Source: JALRLA01 sp046047755
Lineage (GTDB): Bacteria > Bacteroidota > Bacteroidia > NS11-12g > UBA955
Length of the DNA: 7,034 nt
Direction: 5' to 3'
Assembly: GCA_046047755.1 (NCBI GenBank)
Contig: JBJOHK010000142.1
Span: 1 to 7,034, forward strand
The notes under the pieces are model-generated. The model had not been told where the DNA came from, ran no database searches, and saw only the letters and a list, made by a program, of their open reading frames with translations. A program made the translations under genes and the position numbers. This document shows, in pieces, positions 1 to 6,799 of this stretch (position 1 is the first letter of the stretch; every line of letters begins with the position of its first letter).

Positions 1-968
1 TTACCTAATAGCACATTGGTCAAGGAACGATTCATCGCGTTGCACATGACTACGGTCAAGATGGTTCCCGCTGAACCGACGAGAACACCACCCATGAGCA
101 TGACGTTATTATCGTATAAAAATCCGCCGCAAGCAGCCGCCACCCCTGTAAAGGAGTTCAACAAGCTGATGACCACTGGCATATCAGCGCCCCCAATGGG
201 AAGCACAAACAGAATGCCATAAACGGCGGCAATGACCAAGACTATGTAAAACCAAAAGCTTCCATCTAAGTATCCCAAAGTATGACCGGCAGCCAAACCT
301 ACCACAGCGCCCAACAAGGCCAAATTGACAAACTGCTGACCGGGCAGGGCAAAGTCCTTGATCTTTCCTTCTAACTTTCCGTAAGCAATCATGGAGCCGG
401 CAAAGGAAACCGTACCGATAATCAGACCGGCGTAGATGATGCCTAACTGGGTCTGCATGGCAGAGGCCGCGCCAGTCAAGGCCATGGCGGCCGCTACTAT
501 AGCCTGACCCATTTCTGAATCAACTGAGGCAAAGGCGGCGGTCATCTCGTGGAATTCCATCAAACCAATGAGGGCGGCACAAGCACCACCCATACCGTTG
601 AAGAGGGAAACCATTTGAGGCATAGCCGTCATTTGCACCTTCTTGGCCATCATTGTCCCCACAATCGTTCCCAAGGTTATGGCCCCTAAAATCAAAGGCA
701 CATTGTGCAGGTCTTCACCGTCTTTACCGAAGACCAGAGCCGCAACCACGGCAAAAATCATCCCGATGGCCGCAATTTGATTGCCTCGGCGAGCCGTATC
801 GGGTTTACCCATCATCTTCAATCCTACCACAAAACCTATTGAGCCTAGGAGGTAGAACAATTCTTGAATGGGGAGAGCTTTGGTTTCATCGGGGCTAAGC
901 ATGTAGCCACCACCCACGCCAATCAAAAGGCCTAAGGCCATATTCTCTAAGGTTAGGAACTTTTTCAT
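1..968 (-). CDS. pntB: NAD(P)+ transhydrogenase beta subunit, 3'-truncated by window edge
   Basis: This is the beta subunit of the proton-translocating transhydrogenase in the inner membrane. The complex couples proton influx to hydride transfer from NADH to NADP+. The 322 visible residues are almost wholly hydrophobic membrane domain (dII). Family signatures are MPQMVSLFNGMGG (residues 116-128), GSMIAYGKLEGKI (191-203), GGADMPVVISLLNS (259-272) and CNAMNRSLTNVLLG (309-322). The last matches the stretch that ends dII in E. coli PntB, so the NADP(H)-binding domain dIII (about 140 further residues in the family) lies beyond the left edge. The ATG at 968 is chosen because it overlaps the pntAB stop (ATGA) and follows AGGAGG by 6 bases. 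Asn124 appears to stand where E. coli has the proton-path residue His91. Identity is secure; the missing dIII cannot be judged. Confidence 0.97.
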   Translation of the reverse strand, partial: MKKFLTLENMALGLLIGVGGGYMLSPDETKALPIQELFYLLGSIGFVVGLKMMGKPDTARRGNQIAAIGMIFAVVAALVFGKDGEDLHNVPLILGAITLGTIVGTMMAKKVQMTAMPQMVSLFNGMGGACAALIGLMEFHEMTAAFASVDSEMGQAIVAAAMALTGAASAMQTQLGIIYAGLIIGTVSFAGSMIAYGKLEGKIKDFALPGQQFVNLALLGAVVGLAAGHTLGYLDGSFWFYIVLVIAAVYGILFVLPIGGADMPVVISLLNSFTGVAAACGGFLYDNNVMLMGGVLVGSAGTILTVVMCNAMNRSLTNVLLG

Positions 969-1282
969 GCTTTGCCTCCTTTGTCTTTCTTCTTGAACAT
1001 CTCCAGCATGCGGTCGGTAACCACAAAACCACCAACAACGTTAAGTGTACCCAATACCACGCCGATAAAACCCAGTATTAAACTGAAATAATCATCTGCA
1101 TGGGCTTTACCCAGGACCAAAATGGCTCCAATGAGCACCACTCCATGTATGGCGTTTGCTCCGCTCATCAAAGGGGTATGCAATACCGAGGGAACGTGCG
1201 AAATCAACTCGATTCCCACGATGATCATCAGAAATATCAAATAAATGAATTCGATATTCTCGTATATAAAATCCAAAATCAT
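965..1282 (-). CDS. pntAB: NAD(P)+ transhydrogenase alpha-2 (small membrane) subunit
   Basis: This 105-residue protein is the membrane part of the transhydrogenase alpha chain (PntA 4TM-type domain), encoded separately here as in Thermus and Rhodospirillum. Three hydrophobic helices are visible at about residues 10-27, 42-58 and 66-88, ending in a basic tail (KKKDKGGKA). The conserved core HTPLMSGANAIHG spans residues 35-47. His46 in this core is a candidate proton-relay residue (inference from the family), since the beta subunit has Asn where E. coli has His91. The gene begins 10 bases after the pntAA stop with no clear Shine-Dalgarno, and its TGA overlaps the pntB ATG by 4 bases, so the three genes are almost certainly one operon. 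Length is normal for the split subunit. Confidence 0.95.
   Translation of the reverse strand: MILDFIYENIEFIYLIFLMIIVGIELISHVPSVLHTPLMSGANAIHGVVLIGAILVLGKAHADDYFSLILGFIGVVLGTLNVVGGFVVTDRMLEMFKKKDKGGKA
975..980 (-). promoter_or_regulatory. Strong Shine-Dalgarno site for pntB
   Basis: The minus strand reads AGGAGG, then six bases, then the pntB ATG. The motif lies inside the last codons of pntAB, where it encodes Lys-Gly-Gly-Lys, next to the ATGA stop/start overlap. It fixes the pntB start and suggests translational coupling with pntAB. It stands out because the other starts in this window lack a good Shine-Dalgarno sequence, as is usual in Bacteroidota. Confidence 0.75.
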
Positions 1283-1292
1283 ACGGGTCTTT

Positions 1293-2387
1293 TTATTTGC
1301 GGGCTGTGCCGTTGTGAACTATCAAACATCCGTCGACTATCTCGTCTTCGGTATTGAACGTAATGTCTCCTTTGGGGCCGATTAGCTTGAGCAACTCCCA
1401 AATGTTTCGAGCAAATAGCTCGGAAGCATTGGTCGACAAAGTGGAGGGAAGGTTTACGGCACCCACAATGCGCGCCGTTCCCAAATCAACCACCTCATTG
1501 GCTTTGGTTTTGGCCGTATTTCCACCTTGTTCTGCAGCCATATCCAACACCACTGAACCTTGTTTCATCAAGCCCAATTGCTCATCATCGATCAACAAAG
1601 GGGCTTTTTTACCTGGAACCAAGGCCGTGGTAATCACCAAATCTGCTTGAGCCAAAGACTTATTCACGGCCTCGCGCTGGGCTTTGCGGTATTCTTCGCT
1701 AGCCTCCTTGGCATAACCGCCCTCCGAACCGACTTCAACACCTTTAACTTCAATGAATTTACCGCCCAAGCTTTCCACCTGCTCTTTGGTCTCAGGGCGT
1801 ACATCAGTAGCTTCCACCACAGCGCCCAAACGCTTGGCTGTCGCAATGGCTTGCAATCCTGCCACACCTGCACCAAAAACCAAAACCTTTGCGGGGGTTA
1901 CGGTACCGGCAGCGGTCATTAGCAATGGGAAAATGCGATCCAGGTGACCGGCACCCTCAATGACGGCTCGATAACCCGCCAAGTTGGCTTGCGAACTCAA
2001 TACATCCATACTCTGAGCACGAGAAATACGGGGAATCGCATCCAAAGAGACAGCACTGGCTCCTTGCGAAGCCAAAGCCGATATGGTATCGGCGTTGGAC
2101 AAATGATACAACTGAGAAATCCAGATACTTCCCTTGGGAACTTGGCTACACTGCTCGGAACTGGGAGGGTTGATTTGCACAAGGCAATCAGCAACATAGG
2201 CATCTTGATGATTCACCACCACCGCACCTGCTTGCGCATAGGCCTCATTCGAAAAATGAGCGCCTTCACCGGCGTTTGATTCTACTTGCACCTCGAAGCC
2301 CATCTTAATGAGCTGAGCGGCCACAGTAGGAGTTAAGGCTACTCGCTTTTCTCCCTCACGTATTTCTTTTAAAACGGAAATTTTCAC
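1293..2387 (-). CDS. pntAA: NAD(P)+ transhydrogenase alpha-1 subunit (NAD(H)-binding, dI)
   Basis: This 364-residue soluble protein is the dI component, which binds NADH on the cytoplasmic face and passes hydride to NADP+ bound by dIII of PntB. It has the alanine dehydrogenase/PNT N-terminal domain (from KEIREGEKRVALTP, residues 7-20) and a central Rossmann domain with GAGVAG at 172-177 and acidic Asp195 in ATDVRP (193-198). ITTALVPGKKAP and VVLDMAAEQGGN follow. The RQD-loop residues Arg120, Gln125, Asp128 and Ser131 keep the spacing of Rhodospirillum rubrum dI Arg127/Gln132/Asp135/Ser138, so the enzyme looks catalytically intact. It ends after dI without a membrane segment, as expected for the split form. 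The start is GTG at 2387, with no in-frame ATG just upstream; AAGGGAG lies 11 bases before it and is only a weak ribosome-binding site. Alanine dehydrogenase is excluded by the pntAB and pntB neighbours. Confidence 0.96.
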   Translation of the reverse strand: MKISVLKEIREGEKRVALTPTVAAQLIKMGFEVQVESNAGEGAHFSNEAYAQAGAVVVNHQDAYVADCLVQINPPSSEQCSQVPKGSIWISQLYHLSNADTISALASQGASAVSLDAIPRISRAQSMDVLSSQANLAGYRAVIEGAGHLDRIFPLLMTAAGTVTPAKVLVFGAGVAGLQAIATAKRLGAVVEATDVRPETKEQVESLGGKFIEVKGVEVGSEGGYAKEASEEYRKAQREAVNKSLAQADLVITTALVPGKKAPLLIDDEQLGLMKQGSVVLDMAAEQGGNTAKTKANEVVDLGTARIVGAVNLPSTLSTNASELFARNIWELLKLIGPKGDITFNTEDEIVDGCLIVHNGTARK

Positions 2388-2415
2388 TGGATTCGTTTCT
2401 CCCTTGATAGAGTTT

Positions 2416-2443
2416 CGAATTTAGTGATTTTTCGGCCTGCAAA
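2416..2443 (-). promoter_or_regulatory. Candidate promoter of the pnt operon
   Basis: In the 56-base gap between the secreted-protein gene and pntAA, the minus strand has TAAATTCG (2423-2416), seven of eight matches to the Bacteroidota -7 box TAnnTTTG if the unconstrained positions are counted. A TTTG lies 16 bases upstream (2443-2440), which is shorter than the usual spacing, so support is weak. I see no hairpin terminator in the gap, and read-through from the upstream gene is an alternative. Confidence 0.25.
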
Positions 2444-3478
2444 CTACTGGATCAACAGGTTAATTTGCTGCTGATAACCAGCGTATTTCAACAGGTACAA
2501 GCCCGAACTGTAATTACTCAAGTCCAAGCGCTCCGTTCCTACAGGCCATTGAGCCAAAAGCTGCCCCGAAAAAGACCAAAGCTCTATTTTATACCCTGTT
2601 GCTGTTTTTGGCAAGTTCACTATTCCTGTAGACGGATTGGGATAAACCCGCATGGCATAGAGGGGCAACTCTGTCGACCCAGACATTTTGGGTTCATAAT
2701 AGCGAACCTGATTGGGCGTAAACCCTCTTGGCCCAGTGGGTGTTCCGGAAATTTCCAACACGGGCAAACGCTGGTCATCCGTCAACCATTTGTAACTGAC
2801 CTGATTTCTCGGAATGGGCACTTGACCAAACTGTGTTGTCAGTGTATCAACCTCTAGAACCGTAGAACGGACCAAAAGCGCATTACTGGAAGTATATCCC
2901 GGTAATTTTATAGACCCATACCCCAAGACGGCATTTTGACGAACCCCTTGTTGTACCAAACGAAAGGCATTGCCAGGAACCTCAAAGACAAAACGGAAAG
3001 TCGAGGTATCACGGTCACCGTATTCCAAAGGAAACTGATAAATTTCATCTTCGTCAACGTAGTTGGCCGCCAATGGAAATCCAGAAAAACTGTATCCTAT
3101 TCCTTCTGCTCTAAACGCCGAATTGGATACGGAATAGAAGCTATAAATATTCTTGAAGACAAGAGGACCCGCTCCTAATGAATCGGCTGTTTTCAATCCA
3201 ATTTGACCGAAAAAATAAAAGGCATAAGGGGTTTGCAAAGAAGACTTGTATTCCACAAGGGTTTGCGCTTGGGAACTCAATGAGCCAAAATCCCAAGTTT
3301 GCGACGCCCCTACCTGCGATTGCCAATTGGCCGGCAATGCGGTTGGAAGGGCCGTCGAATAACGAAGGCTATCTCCCGCCTTAGGCATATGGGTTCTTCC
3401 AATACTCAATTGTGCCTGCAATGAAAAGCTCACAACGGCGGCAATAGCCCCGGCGGCAAAGCGTTTGAATTCCTGCAT
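2444..3478 (-). CDS. Secreted protein with T9SS type A sorting domain, function unknown
   Basis: This 344-residue protein starts with a Sec signal peptide: Lys5-Arg6, a hydrophobic stretch at 7-20, and a probable cleavage after Ala22 in LQAQL. The body (about 23-270) is rich in Ser, Thr, Tyr and aromatic residues, is probably beta-rich, and shows no catalytic motif I recognise. The last 70 or so residues form a T9SS C-terminal domain: MRVYPNPSTGIVNLP (276-290), IELWSFSGQLL (about 298-308) and LDLSNYSSGLYLLKY (about 318-332). In this family the domain directs export through the outer membrane and is usually removed or exchanged for a surface anchor. The ATG at 3478 is chosen because it gives the intact signal peptide. 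It has no Shine-Dalgarno and lies four bases after a TACCTTTG box. The secretion assignment is strong; the role of the body is unknown. Confidence 0.9.
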   Translation of the reverse strand: MQEFKRFAAGAIAAVVSFSLQAQLSIGRTHMPKAGDSLRYSTALPTALPANWQSQVGASQTWDFGSLSSQAQTLVEYKSSLQTPYAFYFFGQIGLKTADSLGAGPLVFKNIYSFYSVSNSAFRAEGIGYSFSGFPLAANYVDEDEIYQFPLEYGDRDTSTFRFVFEVPGNAFRLVQQGVRQNAVLGYGSIKLPGYTSSNALLVRSTVLEVDTLTTQFGQVPIPRNQVSYKWLTDDQRLPVLEISGTPTGPRGFTPNQVRYYEPKMSGSTELPLYAMRVYPNPSTGIVNLPKTATGYKIELWSFSGQLLAQWPVGTERLDLSNYSSGLYLLKYAGYQQQINLLIQ

Positions 3479-3482
3479 AAGT

Positions 3483-3490
3483 CAAAGGTA
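3483..3490 (-). promoter_or_regulatory. -7 box of the secreted-protein gene promoter
   Basis: The minus strand reads TACCTTTG, a full match to the Bacteroidota sigma -7 consensus TAnnTTTG, four bases before the ATG at 3478. A TTTG lies 23 bases upstream (3517-3514); that is a little longer than the usual spacing to the -33 element. If used, transcription would begin at or very near the start codon, giving a leaderless or near-leaderless mRNA. Confidence 0.45.
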
Positions 3491-3498
3491 TACATTCG
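3491..3498 (+). promoter_or_regulatory. Candidate -7 box of the recJ promoter
   Basis: The plus strand reads TACATTCG, one mismatch from TAnnTTTG, directly abutting the divergent minus-strand box. A TTTG (3464-3467, inside codons 4-5 of the secreted-protein gene) lies 23 bases upstream. Initiation here would give recJ a leader of roughly 50-60 bases. The mismatch and long spacing make this less certain than its divergent partner. Confidence 0.3.
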
Positions 3499-3560
3499 GT
3501 TCTGATAAGTTCACAAACAGGGTTTTCTATGCCAGAAAAAAACGCGATTTTTGCTCCCAA

Positions 3561-5264
3561 ATGAAAACCCAATGGCGTGCAAAACCTACCCCCGATTCGG
3601 AAACAGTTGCAAGCCTGTCCAAGGAGTTGAATTTATCTCCTGAATTGGGTTCCATTTTGGTTCAGCGCGGCATTGATACCTATGACAAAGCTCAAGCCTT
3701 TTTTAGACCCAAACTGAGCCATTTGCATGATCCCTTCCTGATGAAGGACATGGACAAAGCCGTAAAGCGAATTCGTCAAGCCGTCCAGGACAAAGAGAGC
3801 ATATTGGTCTATGGTGATTATGACGTAGATGGCACAACAGCGGTGAGCTTGGTGTATTCTTATTTCAAGAATTTCAACCAGAACATCGAGTATTACATCC
3901 CCGATCGATACAAAGAAGGCTACGGCATTAGCTTAGCGGGAATAGAATACGCCCAGCAGAACCATTTCAAACTCATCATTGCCCTAGATTGCGGAATTCG
4001 ATCCAATGAATTGGTAGCCAAAGCGGCCGAATTGGGAGTTGAGTTTATCATTTGCGACCACCACCTACCCGGAGAAACCGTTCCGCCGGCTACAGCCATA
4101 CTAAACCCCAAACAGCCCGATTGCCATTATCCCTACAAGGAACTGTCAGGGGCTGGCATTGGATTTAAATTGATTCAGGCCTACACCGAGAAAGAAGGTC
4201 TACCCTACGAGACCATCATGGACTATTTGGATTTGGTGGCCGTATCAATTGCCAGCGACATGGTTGATGTGCGCGGAGAAAATCGGGTATTGGCCTTTTA
4301 TGGGTTAAAAAAATTGAATGAGAATCCCAGCATTGGCATTCAAGCCTTGTTGCAAGATGCCCAGCCGGGGAAAACCTTCTCGATGATGGATATCGTGTTT
4401 GGAATTGGGCCCAAAATCAATGCAGCTGGTCGCATTTCTGATGCCAAATCAGCCGTCAAGGTATTGATTGAGCGCGATTACAATACGGCCAAAAAATTGG
4501 CAGTTGTGTTAAATGAACGCAACCACGAACGCAAAGGCTTGGACACTGATATCACCAAAGAAGCCGTAGAGCAAGTGGAAAGCAACGCTGATTTTCACAA
4601 TCAACAGAGCATTGTACTTCGCGGAGATGATTGGCACAAAGGCGTAATTGGAATCGTTGCCAGCCGAATGGTGGAACAATTCTACAAGCCCACTATTGTA
4701 TTCTCCGAAAACGAAGGTATGCTGACCGGATCTGCGCGCAGCGTTCGAGGATTCGACATTCACGAAGCGATTGGAAAATGCAGCCAATATGTGGCCCAAT
4801 TTGGTGGCCATAAATACGCGGCTGGTTTGAGCGTACCCATTGAAAATTACGATGGCTTCAAAGCGGCGTTTGAAAAGGTTGTCAATGAGACCATTGAGGC
4901 CGAAAGCTTAGTCCCCGTGGTTGAATACGACTTGGCCCTTGACCCTTCTCGAATCAGCTTGAAGATGGTCAATATCTTGAACCAAATGGCACCCTTTGGG
5001 CCCGGCAATCACATGCCGGTATTTCGTTTGAACCAAATCAAGAGCCAGGGAACAGCCCGCATATTGAAAGAAAAACACCTCAAACTCAGCATGGGCAAGG
5101 CCCCCTACTTTTTTGATTCTATTGGCTTTGGCATGGCCGAGTTGTCTGCCTATGTAAAACCCGGCAACACCTTTGATGCCTGTGTTTCATTGGAAGAGAA
5201 CCACTTCAATGGAAGAACCAACCTTCAACTCAAGTTGAGGGATATCAAATCGGCAGACGCCTAA
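3561..5264 (+). CDS. recJ: Single-stranded-DNA-specific exonuclease RecJ
   Basis: RecJ is a cytoplasmic 5'-3' exonuclease acting on single-stranded DNA in recombination, mismatch repair and base-excision repair. The 568-residue length is normal. The DHH domain shows DYDVDG (86-91), DCG (143-145), the name-giving DHH (166-168) and ASDMVD (231-236), so the metal-binding acidic residues are present. GRISDAKSAV follows, then the DHHA1 domain with GVIGIVASRM, GSARS (390-394) and FGGHKYAAG (414-422). The C-terminal part contains APFGPGNHMPVF, typical of the nucleic-acid-binding OB region. The frame is open back to an ATG at 3465, but the ATG at 3561 is preferred: it begins MKTQWRAKPTPD, typical of the family in this phylum, and avoids overlap with the divergent gene. 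The stop overlaps the end of the convergent membrane-protein gene by 4 bases. Confidence 0.96.
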   Translation: MKTQWRAKPTPDSETVASLSKELNLSPELGSILVQRGIDTYDKAQAFFRPKLSHLHDPFLMKDMDKAVKRIRQAVQDKESILVYGDYDVDGTTAVSLVYSYFKNFNQNIEYYIPDRYKEGYGISLAGIEYAQQNHFKLIIALDCGIRSNELVAKAAELGVEFIICDHHLPGETVPPATAILNPKQPDCHYPYKELSGAGIGFKLIQAYTEKEGLPYETIMDYLDLVAVSIASDMVDVRGENRVLAFYGLKKLNENPSIGIQALLQDAQPGKTFSMMDIVFGIGPKINAAGRISDAKSAVKVLIERDYNTAKKLAVVLNERNHERKGLDTDITKEAVEQVESNADFHNQQSIVLRGDDWHKGVIGIVASRMVEQFYKPTIVFSENEGMLTGSARSVRGFDIHEAIGKCSQYVAQFGGHKYAAGLSVPIENYDGFKAAFEKVVNETIEAESLVPVVEYDLALDPSRISLKMVNILNQMAPFGPGNHMPVFRLNQIKSQGTARILKEKHLKLSMGKAPYFFDSIGFGMAELSAYVKPGNTFDACVSLEENHFNGRTNLQLKLRDIKSADA

Positions 5265-6736
5265 TCTTTGATCCAAACCCTGACATCGTACACTGAATCA
5301 ATAGGGCTGAGAAATTGGGCCAGTTCTCTGTATTGAGGCAAAGCCTTCAAGTCGGCTATCGGCATAGGAGCATCGCGTCGAGCATGAAAATTATCCCACA
5401 GCAAAACCGCTCCTTTGGGCATCCAATCTTGTCCCGGGCGCTTGTCAATGCTCCACATATAAAAGGTCTTGGCCTTTTCAGGGCTGGCCCAGGGGTCTAA
5501 ATCTAGCCTAACATTCAGCTCTGGCAATTGGTGCACCAGAACCGCACCTGGAGCTTTCAAAAGCTGTTCATCGTCTATGTATTTCAAGGCCTGATTGATT
5601 TGAGCAGAACCCTCGTAACCCTTAATAGGCGTTCCCAATTGCCACGCATACGGAAATCCAGCCCCTGGATAAGCCGCAATCACCATGGCCAACAGCACCC
5701 CAATTTTAGCCGTTCTATTCAGCACTGCAATGTCCAAGATCATCAATCTATGCAAGCTATAGTGCGCTAAAAATGCGGCGAGTGGAGCCACTACAACAAA
5801 GGGCCGCAACAAACCATGAGAGCCATAGGTACCGCTATACCACACCCAGCTATGCGCCAGAAAGAACACAGAGAACATGGGCCACCACAACCAGAGAGCC
5901 ATCTGAGACAATTCTCGAGGCGTTTTTTTCTTGATTCGAGAGAACACATAAATCAAGACCAACATCAAAGACACCACCATAAGCCCAAAGACCAAAGGCC
6001 CCCATATTTCTCGCTGGGCGTCTGCATAATGCCAAAAGTCTCCATGACCGGGATCAAATCGTTTTTCTAATTCTTGTTTGACATATGGATTTTGGCGCAC
6101 AATCCAAGCCCAATCACCCGAAACCAAGGCCCCTAATAAGGCAAACAATACCGAGCCAATGAGCAAATGAGGCCATAATTTGTACCTAGACCGAACCCAA
6201 AGAAACAAAGCCAAAGCGGCCAATAGGAGAAATCCTTCCGTGCGCACATATGGCAAAAACGAACCTAAGACGGCCGCTGACATCAAACGCTTCGAAGCCA
6301 ACAAATACACGATGGAGACCAGAATCAAAGCATTAGTAGGCTCTGTTAAGGCTGAATGAACATTTGCCAATACAAGAGGCTGCAAACCAAACAAAGGAAT
6401 GAACATCCAGGGATTGCGCAGTCCCAATCGGCGACAAGTCAAATAACCCAACCAGGCTGTAGCCAAGGTGGCCAATAAATTCATGGCATAGAGACCATCG
6501 ATACCAAAAGGGGCAAAAGGCAAGGCCAACAAGGTAAAAACGGGCTTTCCCCATTGATCCAAAAGCAATTCCGGATGAAAGGGAGCCCAGCGGGCATACA
6601 AAAAATGGTTCCACGAATCTTGGCCACCAGCAGGACCTTCAGCTTGAAACCATAGCATACCATAAACCAGCAGAAGCAAGCCCAACGAGGCCCAAGCGGC
6701 CCAAGCGTTGCGGCGAATGATGGCAGAGGCTTGCAT
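5261..6736 (-). CDS. Polytopic membrane protein, probable GT-C-type glycosyltransferase
   Basis: This 491-residue protein has about ten hydrophobic segments. The first is at about 11-31, the last at about 345-372, and a soluble C-terminal domain of some 115 residues follows. The layout fits GT-C fold transferases (ArnT/PMT-like), which move a sugar from a lipid-linked donor on the outer face of the inner membrane. Supporting features are the first outer loop with GGQDSWNHFLYARW (37-50), where Asp40 could be the family's catalytic acidic residue, then QWGKPVFT (61-68), HSALTEPTN (127-135) and LPYVRTEG (161-168). The assignment rests on this pattern alone; acceptor and donor are unknown, and a non-enzymatic membrane protein cannot be excluded. 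The ATG at 6736 keeps the first helix; the next Met (27) would remove it. No Shine-Dalgarno is visible, and a terminator ends only a few bases upstream. Confidence 0.8.
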   Translation of the reverse strand: MQASAIIRRNAWAAWASLGLLLLVYGMLWFQAEGPAGGQDSWNHFLYARWAPFHPELLLDQWGKPVFTLLALPFAPFGIDGLYAMNLLATLATAWLGYLTCRRLGLRNPWMFIPLFGLQPLVLANVHSALTEPTNALILVSIVYLLASKRLMSAAVLGSFLPYVRTEGFLLLAALALFLWVRSRYKLWPHLLIGSVLFALLGALVSGDWAWIVRQNPYVKQELEKRFDPGHGDFWHYADAQREIWGPLVFGLMVVSLMLVLIYVFSRIKKKTPRELSQMALWLWWPMFSVFFLAHSWVWYSGTYGSHGLLRPFVVVAPLAAFLAHYSLHRLMILDIAVLNRTAKIGVLLAMVIAAYPGAGFPYAWQLGTPIKGYEGSAQINQALKYIDDEQLLKAPGAVLVHQLPELNVRLDLDPWASPEKAKTFYMWSIDKRPGQDWMPKGAVLLWDNFHARRDAPMPIADLKALPQYRELAQFLSPIDSVYDVRVWIKD

Positions 6737-6743
6737 AGGTGCA

Positions 6744-6779
6744 AAATAAAAAGGGGAAGCCGAATTAGCCTCCCCTTTT
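6744..6779 (-). terminator. Intrinsic terminator of the leucine dehydrogenase-type gene
   Basis: On the minus strand a hairpin has nine continuous pairs (AAAAGGGGA with TCCCCTTTT; 6779-6771 against 6757-6749), one mismatch and two further G-C pairs closing a 7-base loop (6767-6761). The T-rich tract TTTTTATTTT (6752-6743) follows. It begins about 20 bases after the stop codon at 6800. The poly-A side lets the hairpin look symmetric, but the plus strand is not read here by any gene in the window. Confidence 0.85.
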
Positions 6780-6799
6780 CCAATTTTGATTTTACTAGA

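Noticed and set aside
1944..2279. Plus-strand open frame of 111 codons opposite pntAA
   Set aside because: It lies wholly antisense to a strongly conserved gene, has no family resemblance, no ribosome-binding site and no neighbours on that strand; it is a shadow of pntAA codons.
2411..2423. TTCGAA palindrome in the pntAA upstream gap as an operator
   Set aside because: A single 6-base palindrome is expected by chance and no second copy is seen nearby; it overlaps the weak promoter candidate but gives no further support.
2465..2857. Plus-strand open frame of 130 codons opposite the secreted-protein gene
   Set aside because: The minus-strand frame has a signal peptide and a sorting domain, whereas the plus-strand translation is Arg/Pro/Cys-rich and shows no motif.
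3536..3552. A-tract and T-tract around CGCGA in the recJ leader, resembling a hairpin or terminator
   Set aside because: Pairing is almost only A-T with a mismatch next to the CGCG centre, so the stem would be too weak; it more likely reflects an A-rich leader that helps translation initiation.
6481..6783. Minus-strand 100-codon frame overlapping the membrane-protein gene
   Set aside because: It is an alternative frame of the GT-C-like gene that would start inside the terminator hairpin; its hydrophobic look comes from the real membrane helices read in another frame.
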